The translations under genes were made by a program, and so were the position numbers. Under the pieces are notes generated by a model that was given only the letters and a program-made list of their open reading frames with translations, searched no databases and had not been told where the DNA came from. A stretch of DNA of 9,762 nt from Oscillospiraceae bacterium (lineage in GTDB: Bacteria; Bacillota; Clostridia; UBA1381), in NCBI GenBank assembly GCA_020860985.1, contig JAJBTG010000215.1:1-9762 (forward strand). The letters are read 5' to 3'. Positions 1 through 7,561 of the stretch are shown piece by piece (the stretch's first letter is position 1; each line of letters starts with the position of its first letter).

Positions 1-1092
1 ATTTTCCGCGATCCGAAATTCGGGATAGGCTGCAAGCGTTCCTATTTCGTAAATTCTCAACCCTTGCGGAGTGAAATCATAATTGTAATCACCACCGCAT
101 TGGTCGAGAAGGTCGGTTAAAATTGCCGATATTGTCTTGTCGAAATATATCTTGTTAATCGAGGTGTCAAGCTCCGGCAATGTGTCAATCGCTATCGTCA
201 AATCCTCGCATAGCTCCTTAACAGCGTCACCCGCCGTAATATTTTTGAATTGGTATGTCTGGCTTGTTTTATTCAAATACCATCCGAGGTCATACACCGT
301 GTATTTATTGCAGTCCTTATCGCCATCATCGACCTTAACGACAACACCACGAAAGACCTCCTCATTCGTCATCATCTGTATAACATCACCGAGCTGCGGA
401 ATGTAAATCAAATCGGCGAGATATTTCGCTTCCGACTTCGCCGTTTCAAACGACATAGAAGTCGCAAGCTCATATATGCTGTTCTTCCACGACAAGTTTC
501 CGACAATCCTCGTGATGTCGTTCCCGTTGGCATAGAGCGTCAGCTCACCCGCGCTTTCAAGCTCGGCGGCATTTTGCACGTTCGTCTGTATATTCTCTTT
601 AACGCGGTTATTCCATACAACGGTTGCTTCGATTGTGCCGTCGGTATAGGTGTTTTCAGAGTACATATAGGTGTCGGAGCTTGCGGACGAATAGCGCAGA
701 ACGTAATTCCATGGGTAGTTATAGTAACCGCGAGTGCAAATCCCATTTTTACTGCCTGACGCGTGAACAATAGCGCCGCCGTCTGCTCTTACAAGCGCGG
801 TATGATGTACCGTGTTCAGCAGCACATCACCCTTTTTAAGCCCCGAGCCGGAGGACAGGTTCACCGAGCTTGTCACATCCGAAAAGCCGCAGTTTAAAAA
901 AGCGGTTTTCATATTGCCCGTATAGCTCGCGCCCGCGCCCTTGACGTTTACTCCTGCTTGGGTATAAGCGGAAATGACGAACGATGAGCAGTCATAGGAC
1001 GGTCCCCAACGAACGTCCTGACTGTATGTATGCGAGTCATCTGCGGCGATTTGCTCCGCCCACGATACCGCGCTGTCAATAACACTTGCCAT
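1..1092 (-). CDS. NlpC/P60-type peptidase fused to XkdQ-like baseplate hub protein (C-terminus beyond window)
   Basis: The frame is open for 364 codons from the ATG at 1092-1090 to the window edge, so the C-terminus is missing. Residues about 1-140 look like an NlpC/P60 (C40) cysteine peptidase. The candidate nucleophile is Cys35 in YDCSSFV, followed by KKGDVLL and His96/His97 in VHHTALV, and then His110 in IVHASG. This fold cuts peptidoglycan peptide stems. Residues from about 183 onward (GELTLYANGNDITRIVGNLS, later IPQLGDVIQMM and YDLGWYLNKT) resemble PBSX XkdQ, a tail hub protein at the tube tip. The ATG overlaps the upstream TAA by one base (TAATG), which suggests translational coupling. 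I infer a tip-borne lysin that opens the wall during DNA injection. Peptidase assignment is confident from motifs; the hub assignment rests on sequence character and gene order after the tape measure and XkdP-like genes. Confidence 0.85.
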   Translation of the reverse strand, partial: MASVIDSAVSWAEQIAADDSHTYSQDVRWGPSYDCSSFVISAYTQAGVNVKGAGASYTGNMKTAFLNCGFSDVTSSVNLSSGSGLKKGDVLLNTVHHTALVRADGGAIVHASGSKNGICTRGYYNYPWNYVLRYSSASSDTYMYSENTYTDGTIEATVVWNNRVKENIQTNVQNAAELESAGELTLYANGNDITRIVGNLSWKNSIYELATSMSFETAKSEAKYLADLIYIPQLGDVIQMMTNEEVFRGVVVKVDDGDKDCNKYTVYDLGWYLNKTSQTYQFKNITAGDAVKELCEDLTIAIDTLPELDTSINKIYFDKTISAILTDLLDQCGGDYNYDFTPQGLRIYEIGTLAAYPEFRIAEN

Positions 1093-1766
1093 TAGAACAA
1101 TCCCGCCCTATACATCCAAGTGAGAGTTTTTAGGTCGGTGTATGTTAGAGCCAGTCCACCGGCATCACCGGTCAGCACTCCCGCGTTAATAGCCGCTTGT
1201 ACAGCCGTCTGCGCCCAAGAGGGCATATTGCTGTCAATGTAGTTGTATATCATCGGGTTTGCCAATTCCTCAACAATGCCTGTCAGGTACGCGAGTGATG
1301 ATTGTAATTCCTCATATTGCGTCACGGTTAATTCCTCCTCCTCGGTTTCTGTCGTTTCGGTTTCAAGTAAATTAAACTCCTCTAATTCGAGTGTGTACCA
1401 CAAATCGCCGTCTGTTTTTATGCTGTACTCAAAGTTTGACACCGCCACAGCCATATTGATAGGCGTGTCGGTTATCACAAGGCGAATAGGGAGCTTTTGC
1501 TCAATCCACGTGTCAATCTTGTATACATAGTCCCAACCCCACATAGAGCTGTTTCGGATATACGAGTACCCGCTCTTATTCGACACAGGAAAGAAGCTGC
1601 TGATTGATATGCTTTTGAGCTTTGGTGTCCCTATAAGCTGCAAATCCTTGTCGGTCACCGTTTCAAACGTCTGTAGGCTTTGCGGTTTGGAAACGGTAAA
1701 CGAGGACGGCAGAACGGGCAGTTGTATAACCTCTGCCCGATTATTAACACTTAAATAGATGTCCAT
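1092..1766 (-). CDS. XkdP-like tail hub-associated protein with C-terminal SLH-like segment
   Basis: This 224-residue protein lies between the tape measure and hub genes, the position of xkdP in PBSX. Residues 1 to about 130 form the part I match to XkdP-type proteins: an N-terminus with VIQLPVLPSSFTV, a central KSISISSFFPV, and a WYTLELEEFN strand near the end of the domain. An acidic Thr/Glu linker follows (ETETTETEEEELTVTQ). The C-terminus, residues about 176-224, has the spacing of an S-layer-homology repeat: a YIDSNMPSWA start, AVQAAINAGVLTGD, then LTYTDLKTLTWMYRAG. PBSX XkdP ends in LysM instead. Either domain could bind cell wall or help assembly. An AAAGGAGGGCGGAT ribosome binding site covers the tape measure stop and sets the start at 1766. 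Family assignment is moderate; the SLH-like reading is by eye. Confidence 0.7.
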   Translation of the reverse strand: MDIYLSVNNRAEVIQLPVLPSSFTVSKPQSLQTFETVTDKDLQLIGTPKLKSISISSFFPVSNKSGYSYIRNSSMWGWDYVYKIDTWIEQKLPIRLVITDTPINMAVAVSNFEYSIKTDGDLWYTLELEEFNLLETETTETEEEELTVTQYEELQSSLAYLTGIVEELANPMIYNYIDSNMPSWAQTAVQAAINAGVLTGDAGGLALTYTDLKTLTWMYRAGLF

Positions 1767-1778
1767 ATCCGCCCTCCT

Positions 1779-4700
1779 TTACATATTTTCCAAACTCTCG
1801 ACAACCTTGCGCGACACTATATCTGCGAGTGTATCATCGTCCGCGTTACCCGAGTTCACTGTCACGCTTACGTAATTGGTTACATTCGGCTTGTCATCGC
1901 TCGGCTGCGGCTTTAAAATTTCCGCAAGTTTCGCCCATAATAAATCAAGCGGCAAAACAGCCTCCGCGCCTGCCTCGCCGCCAATCATCGCGTTAGAGCC
2001 GTTCATTCCGAACAGCGTGGGTCGATTTAAAATACTGCCTTTAGCGTACCATTCCACTCCAATAGACGGCACGGACGGCGGGTTTAGGCTGAATTCGCCA
2101 GTTATGCTGAAATGCGGGAGCTTAATGCTCGGCAGTTTCCACTCAAAGTTAAAGAAGCCCTTTATCTTGTCAATCGCGTTTTTGATTGTGGTTTTGACGT
2201 TCTCAAATATCGTCACAACTTTGGTTTTGACTTTGTTGAACGTGTTTGAAATCGTATTCCACACCGATGAGAACACAGTCGTAACCGTGGTCTTTACAGT
2301 GTTTATCTGTGTTTTCACGCCCGATATAACGCCTGTCACTACTGTTTTTATATTGTTCCAAGCAAGACTCGCCGCCGAAGTTATCGCTGTCCATACGTTC
2401 AGAACGATAGACTTTATGCCCTCGAAAATCATCATAAATCCGTCTTTCAAAGACTGTATTCCGTCCTTGATGGTGTTTGTGTTAAATGTGAAAACACCGA
2501 CTATAGTTTGGAATACCCCTGTGATTACAGATTTAATTCCTTCAAACACCGTTGAAACCGCCGTTTTGATATTTTGAAATACCGTGCTTATCGTTGTGAA
2601 AAAGCTCTGAAAATTCTGCTTTATTCCGTTCACGATATTGACTACGGTCGTTTTGATGTTCGTTACCGTATTCGTCACATACGACTTAATGCCGCCGACT
2701 ATTGTTGAAACAATATTTTTTATCCCGTTTGTAACGTCCGACACAATTCCCGTTATCGGTTCAAGAACAGGAGCGAGAGCCGACTTTATATCAGCGAATT
2801 TTCCGGCAATCGCTTCTTTTATTCCTGTGAATTTTTCGGCAATGCTGTTTTTCACGCTGACCGCAGCCTCGCTTATTGCGTTCAGCTTATTGCTTACAGC
2901 CTCTTTAATTCCTGTGAATTTTTCACCGACCGCTTCTTTTATACCCGTAAACTTTTCAACAATGCTGTCCTTTATCCCGACTGCCGCGTTTGATATAGCG
3001 GACAGCTTTTCACTTACAGCCTCTTTTATCCCGTTGAATTTTTCAGCTATCGTGTCCTTTACACTCACAAAGGCATTCACCATTTTATCGACTATCGGCT
3101 TTAACGCGCCCTCGTTGTATGAGGTCTTTATGTAATCAATCGCGCCGCCGAAAGCGTTTGAAAGGGTTTCTTTTATACCCGAAAACTTCTCGGCAATGCT
3201 GTCTTTTATTCCGTTAAAGGCTTCACCAATTCCACTGAGCTTTTCGCCGACAGCCTCCTTTATTCCGCTGAATTTTTCCTTTACAGCGTCAACTATCGGT
3301 GACAGCTTATTCTTTACGCTGTCCACAACCTCGCCGAGCTTGCCGCCTGTGAGCGCGTTTATCGCGTCATAACCCGCAGTGTAATATTCTTTTACGCCTG
3401 TCATAACCGCTGACACCGTGCCCTTTAGACCGCCGCCGTGTTCGTCATACGCGGACTTAATATTATTGAGCTTTTCGGAAACAACACCCTTTATATTTCC
3501 CCAAGCGGTAGACGCGGTTTCCTTGACGCTGTTCCAAGTGTTTGAAATCGTGTTCTTTATGCCGCTGAAAATATTTTTAATGCCGTTCCATAAATTGCTT
3601 GCCCATTCTTTAACGCTGTCCCAGTGCTTATACAAAAGTGTTCCAATAGTGATAAGCGCGCCGATTGCTATGACAACCATACCGATGGGCGAGGTGACAA
3701 ATGTCATAACCGCGCCGAACGCGGAGGTCACAACATTTAACGCTTCTGTTGCCGCTATCTGCGCTATGGTTGCAGTAGTGAGCGATGCAAACGCCGTTGT
3801 CTGTGTTCCTGTCATAACCGCAGAGAAAGCGATAAGACCGTTACGTATGCTTTCCACGGCATTTGCCGCCGCTACAGCAATCTTGTAAGCGGCGACCGCC
3901 GCCGCTACTCCGGCTATAACAGGTGATAAGGTCTGCACAACCGATATTACTCCCGCCGCTATATTCATTGCAGTAGAGAGTGCGTTGCAAAGGCTCGGAA
4001 TAATCACATCCGCAAGCGTTTGTATGAGAGCTGTGCCGTTACCGCTGAACGCGTTTGTTATTGAAGTCTTCACATTGTCAAACGCTGTCCGCAAATTCTC
4101 TATTGCGGGTTGGTTATTTTCAATCGCTGTTTTGACCGCTGTAAATACCGTCATTCCGATATTATACACGCTTTGTATAGCGTTAAAAATTCCGTTGCCG
4201 ATTGCAACCGTTATCGTTTCAAGATAAGGTGTAATGGACGCAAGACCATCGGACATCGACTGCAAGACATTCTTGAATTGAGACGAGCCGAGCGCGTCAT
4301 ATATCGCTATCTTCACTCCTTCAAACTGTGATTTTAAAAGCGTCAGCTTACCGCTCACGGTGTCGTTCATTGTGTCAGCCATACTTTCAGCCGCGCCCTC
4401 GGAGTTATATATAGCGTCAGACAATTCGTTGAAATCATCCGTACTTGCGTTTACGATTGACAGAAATCCCGATAGAGCGTTCTTTCCGGCAATCATTGTA
4501 GCGTATTCACCTTTTTCCGAATCGGTTAATCCGGCAAACGCGGTTTGAAGTTCGGGAATTAACTCCGACAACGGTTTCATACTTCCGTCCGCGTTTACCG
4601 CCGACACACCGATAGCGTTTAAGCCTTTGGTAACATCGGCTGTCGGTTTAGCGAGACGCGTCATAACACCCTTTAAAGACGTACCCGCGTCACTGCCTTT

Positions 4701-5420
4701 AATTCCGGCATTAGCCATCATACCTAAAGCGACAGTGGTGTCCTCCATAGAGTAGCCCATCGCGCCCGCTGTAGCCGCCACGTTGGTAAAGGCAGAGCCG
4801 AGCAATGAAACGGTTGTGTTCGAATTCGAGCTTGCCGCCGCCATAGCGTCCGCAAGACGTGTGCTGTCAGCGGCTGTAAGACCGAATGCGGTCAAGCTGT
4901 CGGTTACGATGTCCGACACGCTCGCGAGGTCTTCACCGCTTGCCGCCGCGAGGTTCATAATGCCGCCAATACCGTCAAGCATTTCTTGAGTGTCCCAACC
5001 CACCAATGCCATGTAGCTTAGCGCGTCCGCCGACTCAGTTGCCGAGAACACGGTCGTTTCACCCATTTCCTTCGCTTTTTCACGAAGAGCGTCAAGCTCG
5101 GTCGCGGTCGCGCCGGATATGGCTTGAACATTCGCCATTGACTGCTCAAACTCCATACCCGTGCTTACGACATCTTTCGCGAAATTCACAGCGGAGCGCA
5201 GACTGACATAAGCGGCGGCTGCGGTCGCTACTTTAGCCGCCAAACTTGTCACAGCACTTCCGACACTTTTCGACTGCGTCCCGAAGCCTTTCATTCCCGT
5301 TGAGGTTCCGTTAAGCGAGGATTTAAGGTTATTGCTTGCGGATATAGCGGACTTCATATTCGTGAAAAAGTTTCCGTTGTTTAAACTTAGGGTAGCCCCT
5401 ATACTCCTGCCGGATGCCAT
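1779..5420 (-). CDS. Phage tail tape measure protein (TP901-type core)
   Basis: At 1213 residues this is the longest gene and the ruler for tail length. Residues about 80-380 are the conserved tape measure core, with FEQSMANVQAISGAT, ALREKAKEMG, ETTVFSATESADALSYMAL, GMMANAGIKGSDAGTSLKG and SLSELIPELQ-like text. Hydrophobic, probably membrane-active stretches occur near residues 485-520 (VIAGVAAAVAAYKIAVAA) and 575-600 (SPIGMVVIAIGALITIG). A Trp-rich segment follows (KHWDSVKEWASNLWNGI). Residues about 717-885 hold 11-residue-spaced repeats with Phe or Leu at fixed positions, built from 40-residue units. The C-terminus has the family motif PTLFGMNG...GGEAGAEAVLPL at about residues 1130-1155. 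At roughly 0.15 nm per residue, a rule of thumb for these proteins, the tail would be near 180 nm. The start at 5420 follows AAAGGGGGCGAG, 15 bases after the frameshifted chaperone stop. Very confident. Confidence 0.97.
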   Translation of the reverse strand: MASGRSIGATLSLNNGNFFTNMKSAISASNNLKSSLNGTSTGMKGFGTQSKSVGSAVTSLAAKVATAAAAYVSLRSAVNFAKDVVSTGMEFEQSMANVQAISGATATELDALREKAKEMGETTVFSATESADALSYMALVGWDTQEMLDGIGGIMNLAAASGEDLASVSDIVTDSLTAFGLTAADSTRLADAMAAASSNSNTTVSLLGSAFTNVAATAGAMGYSMEDTTVALGMMANAGIKGSDAGTSLKGVMTRLAKPTADVTKGLNAIGVSAVNADGSMKPLSELIPELQTAFAGLTDSEKGEYATMIAGKNALSGFLSIVNASTDDFNELSDAIYNSEGAAESMADTMNDTVSGKLTLLKSQFEGVKIAIYDALGSSQFKNVLQSMSDGLASITPYLETITVAIGNGIFNAIQSVYNIGMTVFTAVKTAIENNQPAIENLRTAFDNVKTSITNAFSGNGTALIQTLADVIIPSLCNALSTAMNIAAGVISVVQTLSPVIAGVAAAVAAYKIAVAAANAVESIRNGLIAFSAVMTGTQTTAFASLTTATIAQIAATEALNVVTSAFGAVMTFVTSPIGMVVIAIGALITIGTLLYKHWDSVKEWASNLWNGIKNIFSGIKNTISNTWNSVKETASTAWGNIKGVVSEKLNNIKSAYDEHGGGLKGTVSAVMTGVKEYYTAGYDAINALTGGKLGEVVDSVKNKLSPIVDAVKEKFSGIKEAVGEKLSGIGEAFNGIKDSIAEKFSGIKETLSNAFGGAIDYIKTSYNEGALKPIVDKMVNAFVSVKDTIAEKFNGIKEAVSEKLSAISNAAVGIKDSIVEKFTGIKEAVGEKFTGIKEAVSNKLNAISEAAVSVKNSIAEKFTGIKEAIAGKFADIKSALAPVLEPITGIVSDVTNGIKNIVSTIVGGIKSYVTNTVTNIKTTVVNIVNGIKQNFQSFFTTISTVFQNIKTAVSTVFEGIKSVITGVFQTIVGVFTFNTNTIKDGIQSLKDGFMMIFEGIKSIVLNVWTAITSAASLAWNNIKTVVTGVISGVKTQINTVKTTVTTVFSSVWNTISNTFNKVKTKVVTIFENVKTTIKNAIDKIKGFFNFEWKLPSIKLPHFSITGEFSLNPPSVPSIGVEWYAKGSILNRPTLFGMNGSNAMIGGEAGAEAVLPLDLLWAKLAEILKPQPSDDKPNVTNYVSVTVNSGNADDDTLADIVSRKVVESLENM
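2799..3038 (-). repeat. Two tandem 120-bp in-frame repeats in the tape measure gene
   Basis: The Phe codons of the EKF motifs fall at 3038-3036, 2918-2916 and 2798-2796, exactly 120 bases apart, giving two adjacent 40-residue units (residues 795-834 and 835-874). Each unit has key residues spaced Phe, +11 Leu, +7 Ala, +11 Phe, +11 to the next unit, with GIKEAV and AISxAA segments shared. The units differ at many positions, so this is an old duplication and not a recent slippage. A helical, length-setting role is likely, since repeat number in tape measure proteins tracks tail length. Confidence 0.85.
3153..3272 (-). repeat. Third, separated copy of the 120-bp tape measure repeat
   Basis: The same 40-residue pattern (Phe, +11 Leu, +7 Phe, +11 Phe, +11 Phe) occupies residues 717-756, with Phe codons at 3272-3270 and 3152-3150. 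A 114-bp spacer (residues 757-794, containing YNEGALKPIV) separates it from the two tandem copies. The end of the spacer, NAFVSVKDTIAEKF, keeps the last part of the unit, so the spacer may be an insertion into a fourth copy. Confidence 0.75.
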
Positions 5421-5435
5421 AAATTCTCGCCCCCT

Positions 5436-5609
5436 TTACTTCTTGCCGAACAGTGCTTTATATTTTTTAACTTCCTCCTCGACTGAAACTTCCATACTCG
5501 CTTGTAAAAACGCCTTTTCGCCGGACGTGAGATTACATAGCCTATCCCAATCAAATCCGCGCTGAAGATAGTAGTGGATAAGCTGTATATCATCGTCCGT
5601 CCTTATCAG
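5436..5609 (-). CDS. T extension of tail assembly chaperone, made by -1 frameshift
   Basis: This is the second frame of the chaperone gene. The full G-T product joins 5980-5609 to 5609-5436 (base 5609 read twice), giving 181 residues, of which the last 57 are encoded here. The extension reads LIRTDDDIQL at its start, then YYLQRGFDWDRL, SGEKAFLQASMEV and EEEVKKYKALFGKK at its end. This RGFDWDxL...EKAFxxASMxxxxEEE pattern is what I know from T domains of Firmicutes phage chaperones. The frame has no start of its own: it is closed by a TGA at 5621-5619 just upstream of the slippery site, and its only ATG lies late, in ASMEV. It is therefore expressed only by ribosomes that slip. The stop is TAA at 5438-5436, and the tape measure start follows 15 bases on. 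In other phages the T part recruits tube subunits to the tape measure. Confidence 0.88.
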   Translation of the reverse strand: MIRTDDDIQLIHYYLQRGFDWDRLCNLTSGEKAFLQASMEVSVEEEVKKYKALFGKK

Positions 5610-5980
5610 TTTTTTATCTCATCGACTCCACCCATATATCCCGCGAGCTTCATACACGCTATGGCAATCTGCGGAATTTCACCGGGCAGGAATATCTTCT
5701 CAACAATATCCATCGGCTCGTTACAGCCGAACGCCTCTTGAAGCTCACGCGACTTGAGGTTAGGCTCTCTTACGCTTTCAAGGCACATATACTTGTCGCC
5801 TTCACCCGCGTCCATATCGTTCGCGTCACGGCAAAGCTCGCCTGTCGGCTCCTCAATCGTAATAACCGCGTCAAGAGATTTGATGTACAAATCCTGTGTG
5901 CGCTTGGTTTTCTTTGCCTGAAGCATTTGCTCCTTGCGTCTTAAAAGCTCCTCAAGCGTTAATTTCGTTCTCTTATTCAT
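5606..5980 (-). CDS. Tail assembly chaperone, G product (XkdN-like)
   Basis: This 124-residue acidic protein sits between the tail tube and tape measure genes, the fixed place of the tail assembly chaperone, and resembles the PBSX XkdN family. It would coat the tape measure protein in the cytoplasm and be released as the tube polymerises, and so is not expected in the virion. Recognisable text includes LTLEELLRRKEQMLQAKK near the start, SRELQEAFG in the middle and GEIPQIAIACMKLAGYMGG near the end. The open frame extends upstream to an ATG at 6010, but the start at 5980 is preferred: AGAAAGGAAAATCAAA stands just before it, and family members begin near this point. It ends with TGA at 5608-5606 directly after an AAAAAAC heptamer, so a minority of ribosomes read on into the T extension. 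Confidence 0.88.
   Translation of the reverse strand: MNKRTKLTLEELLRRKEQMLQAKKTKRTQDLYIKSLDAVITIEEPTGELCRDANDMDAGEGDKYMCLESVREPNLKSRELQEAFGCNEPMDIVEKIFLPGEIPQIAIACMKLAGYMGGVDEIKN
5609..5615 (-). promoter_or_regulatory. Programmed -1 ribosomal frameshift heptamer A AAA AAC
   Basis: In the G frame the mRNA reads ATA AAA AAC TGA, which holds the canonical X XXY YYZ heptamer A AAA AAC directly before the stop. The -1 frame is open only from 5618 onward, so the overlap of the two frames is about 13 bases and contains exactly this heptamer. Slippage bypasses the TGA and adds 57 residues. It sets the ratio of G to G-T chaperone, as in lambda and many other tailed phages. Confidence 0.9.
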
Positions 5981-6028
5981 TTTGATTTTCCTTTCTGCCG
6001 TCCGGCACATTATTTTTGTGTTCTGTTT

Positions 6029-6478
6029 TTAGCACGGGTCTGAAATGCTGTCCAAATATTCAAATCCTGTGAATCCGCCGCTGAATTCATCCTCGGCGAT
6101 TGAGCCGTTCTCAAAATTCATAAGCGTCACCTCATCAAGCCAACACGAGTCGAGCCGTATGCGCTCCGTGCCGCCGTTGTCAGGGTCTTCGAGCTTGCCG
6201 ATAAAGGTCAAGCGTTCGTCCACACCGCTCGCAAGGCTCTCGGCGTAATCTTTAGCGCGGGAATACACCTTCTTGATTTTTACCGTGTACTCACCCTTAA
6301 CGCCCATCAGCTTTGAGTCCTCCCACATATCGCCCGAGAAGTTTATCGTTTCACGGTTCGTGGTAATCTTCGCTTCAAATGATGTCACTTCGTAGCAAAT
6401 GCTGTTGTTCCACCAAAAGTAGCCGTGCGTTCCGCTTATGACCTTGCCTGGTGTCGGCTTAGTTCTGTTTGTCGCCAT
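6029..6478 (-). CDS. Tail tube protein (XkdM-like)
   Basis: This 149-residue protein follows the sheath gene and precedes the chaperone, the place of xkdM in PBSX. It would polymerise into the inner tube through which DNA passes. The N-terminus has GKVISGTHGYFWWNNSICYE, followed by SFEAKITTNRE, INFSGDMWEDSKLMGVKGEYTVKIKKVYSR and a C-terminal EDEFSGGFTGFEYLD. These match the alternating strand pattern and the typical FSGxxWEDxKxxG text of this family, and the length is usual for it. Its start at 6478 has a GAGGGAGTG ribosome binding site and lies 18 bases after the sheath stop. A 48-base gap follows before the chaperone start, with nothing evident except the chaperone ribosome binding site. 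Confident from motif and order. Confidence 0.9.
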   Translation of the reverse strand: MATNRTKPTPGKVISGTHGYFWWNNSICYEVTSFEAKITTNRETINFSGDMWEDSKLMGVKGEYTVKIKKVYSRAKDYAESLASGVDERLTFIGKLEDPDNGGTERIRLDSCWLDEVTLMNFENGSIAEDEFSGGFTGFEYLDSISDPC

Positions 6479-6496
6479 TCAAATCACACTCCCTCT

Positions 6497-7561
6497 TTAT
6501 TCCATACTGATAACAAAATCCAAGTCCTCTATCGCGTCACAGAATTGAATATTCGCTGTAATGAAAACATAACTGCCTGTTTTCGCTTTGCGAATATCAT
6601 CATCGGTGTAGTCCGAGATGTCGTACTTTTCCGAAAGCCACTCACGCTGCGCTTCAACGTCTATGTCAGCGGTATTGTCGTATTCATCATACAAAACACC
6701 CTGAGTCGCGAGGTTCGCGAAATACTGGTTCACCGCCGAAACAAATAACTGCTTGTTGTCGTAGGAGTTATTAACACCGATGTAGTTATCCTCGAATGTT
6801 TCTCGGATATCATCGCGCATTAAGTCCATACCCTCGATTATCTTAATCTTTTCCATATCCTCGGTCTTGTCGCCTGAAAGAATATGGAGCGAGTTAATTC
6901 CTCTGCCTACCTTTATCTTTTCGCCGTCATTGATAAGGATAAACCTGCCCTCGTCAATATCGGTGTCCGCGTCCGCGCTGTCGGTTATGCTCGTAACTTC
7001 GGCAAGCACCTGATATGTCGCGCTTTCGGTCATTGACAGTCCCGCCAACAGTCCGGCAATTCTCGCGCAATACTCAGCCGTGGTGTATGTCTTTGAACCC
7101 GCGACAATGTCGTCAGTCGCGAAATCAACAATGCCCTCGTTGTTGGGCGATAAGCTAAATGCAGAGCAAGGCAAAACAGCCTTGAATGTCTTTTTCGCGT
7201 CCCTCTGGGTGATTATCCAGTTCATTATCGTTTCCGTATCATCCGCCGTTGTCAAGCATGGCGCGGTGAGCCAGTTCCACGACTTGGTTTTCAATTTCGC
7301 AAGAACAGACGCGTATGTATCGCTTGATGTCATACGCTCGACAAGCACCTTGTTTGGTGTACCCAAGAACACCTTGTTGAGGTAGTCAAGATTCGTTGTC
7401 GTCCAATCGTCCGAGCTTATATCTGCAGCGTAATTGTACGAGTAGCTTGTCGTTTCGGACGTGTCATCCGCTAAAATGACCGCGACAATCCCGCGTTCAC
7501 TTCGCGTTACGGCGGTTTCCGCTTTGGTTTTAAATTCAATCAATATCTGCGGTAATCCCAT
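6497..7561 (-). CDS. Contractile tail sheath protein (XkdK-like)
   Basis: This 354-residue protein is the outer sheath whose contraction drives the tube into the host, and it marks the particle as myovirus-like. It opens with MGLPQILIEFKTKAETAV, typical of XkdK-type sheaths, followed by SERGIVAVILAD. The middle part (VLVERM, WNWLTAPC, FKAVLPCSAFS) fits the conserved sheath core. The C-terminal domain carries GINSLHILSG, KIKIIEGMDLM and a terminal TGSYVFITANIQFCDAIEDL, which corresponds to the usual VFL..NI.PLDAMEDL ending that interlocks neighbouring subunits. The length is normal for Firmicutes sheaths and shorter than in T4. The ATG at 7561 directly abuts the upstream TAA, with GGGAGGAGAT inside the end of the upstream gene as ribosome binding site, so the two genes are probably coupled. 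Confidence 0.95.
   Translation of the reverse strand: MGLPQILIEFKTKAETAVTRSERGIVAVILADDTSETTSYSYNYAADISSDDWTTTNLDYLNKVFLGTPNKVLVERMTSSDTYASVLAKLKTKSWNWLTAPCLTTADDTETIMNWIITQRDAKKTFKAVLPCSAFSLSPNNEGIVDFATDDIVAGSKTYTTAEYCARIAGLLAGLSMTESATYQVLAEVTSITDSADADTDIDEGRFILINDGEKIKVGRGINSLHILSGDKTEDMEKIKIIEGMDLMRDDIRETFEDNYIGVNNSYDNKQLFVSAVNQYFANLATQGVLYDEYDNTADIDVEAQREWLSEKYDISDYTDDDIRKAKTGSYVFITANIQFCDAIEDLDFVISME

Noticed and set aside
250..759. A 169-codon plus-strand frame opposite the peptidase-hub gene.
   Set aside because: The minus strand carries a clear peptidase and hub sequence through the whole stretch, and the plus-strand product has no recognisable features.
1876..2577. A 233-codon open frame on the plus strand opposite the tape measure gene, with several more at 2638-3135 and 3418-3888.
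   Set aside because: They mirror the biased, repetitive codon pattern of the tape measure gene, have no ribosome binding site or family resemblance, and lie antisense to a certain gene.
2796..3272. Possible CRISPR array or intergenic repeat.
   Set aside because: The repeats are in frame, diverged, lack spacers of constant size and are fully inside the tape measure coding sequence.
5399..5593. A 64-codon minus-strand frame between the chaperone and tape measure genes.
   Set aside because: It is the third reading frame of the T extension and runs over the tape measure start; the -1 frame explains the region better.
5981..6010. An upstream start for the chaperone that would add ten residues.
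   Set aside because: The ATG at 5980 has the good ribosome binding site and gives the expected N-terminus.
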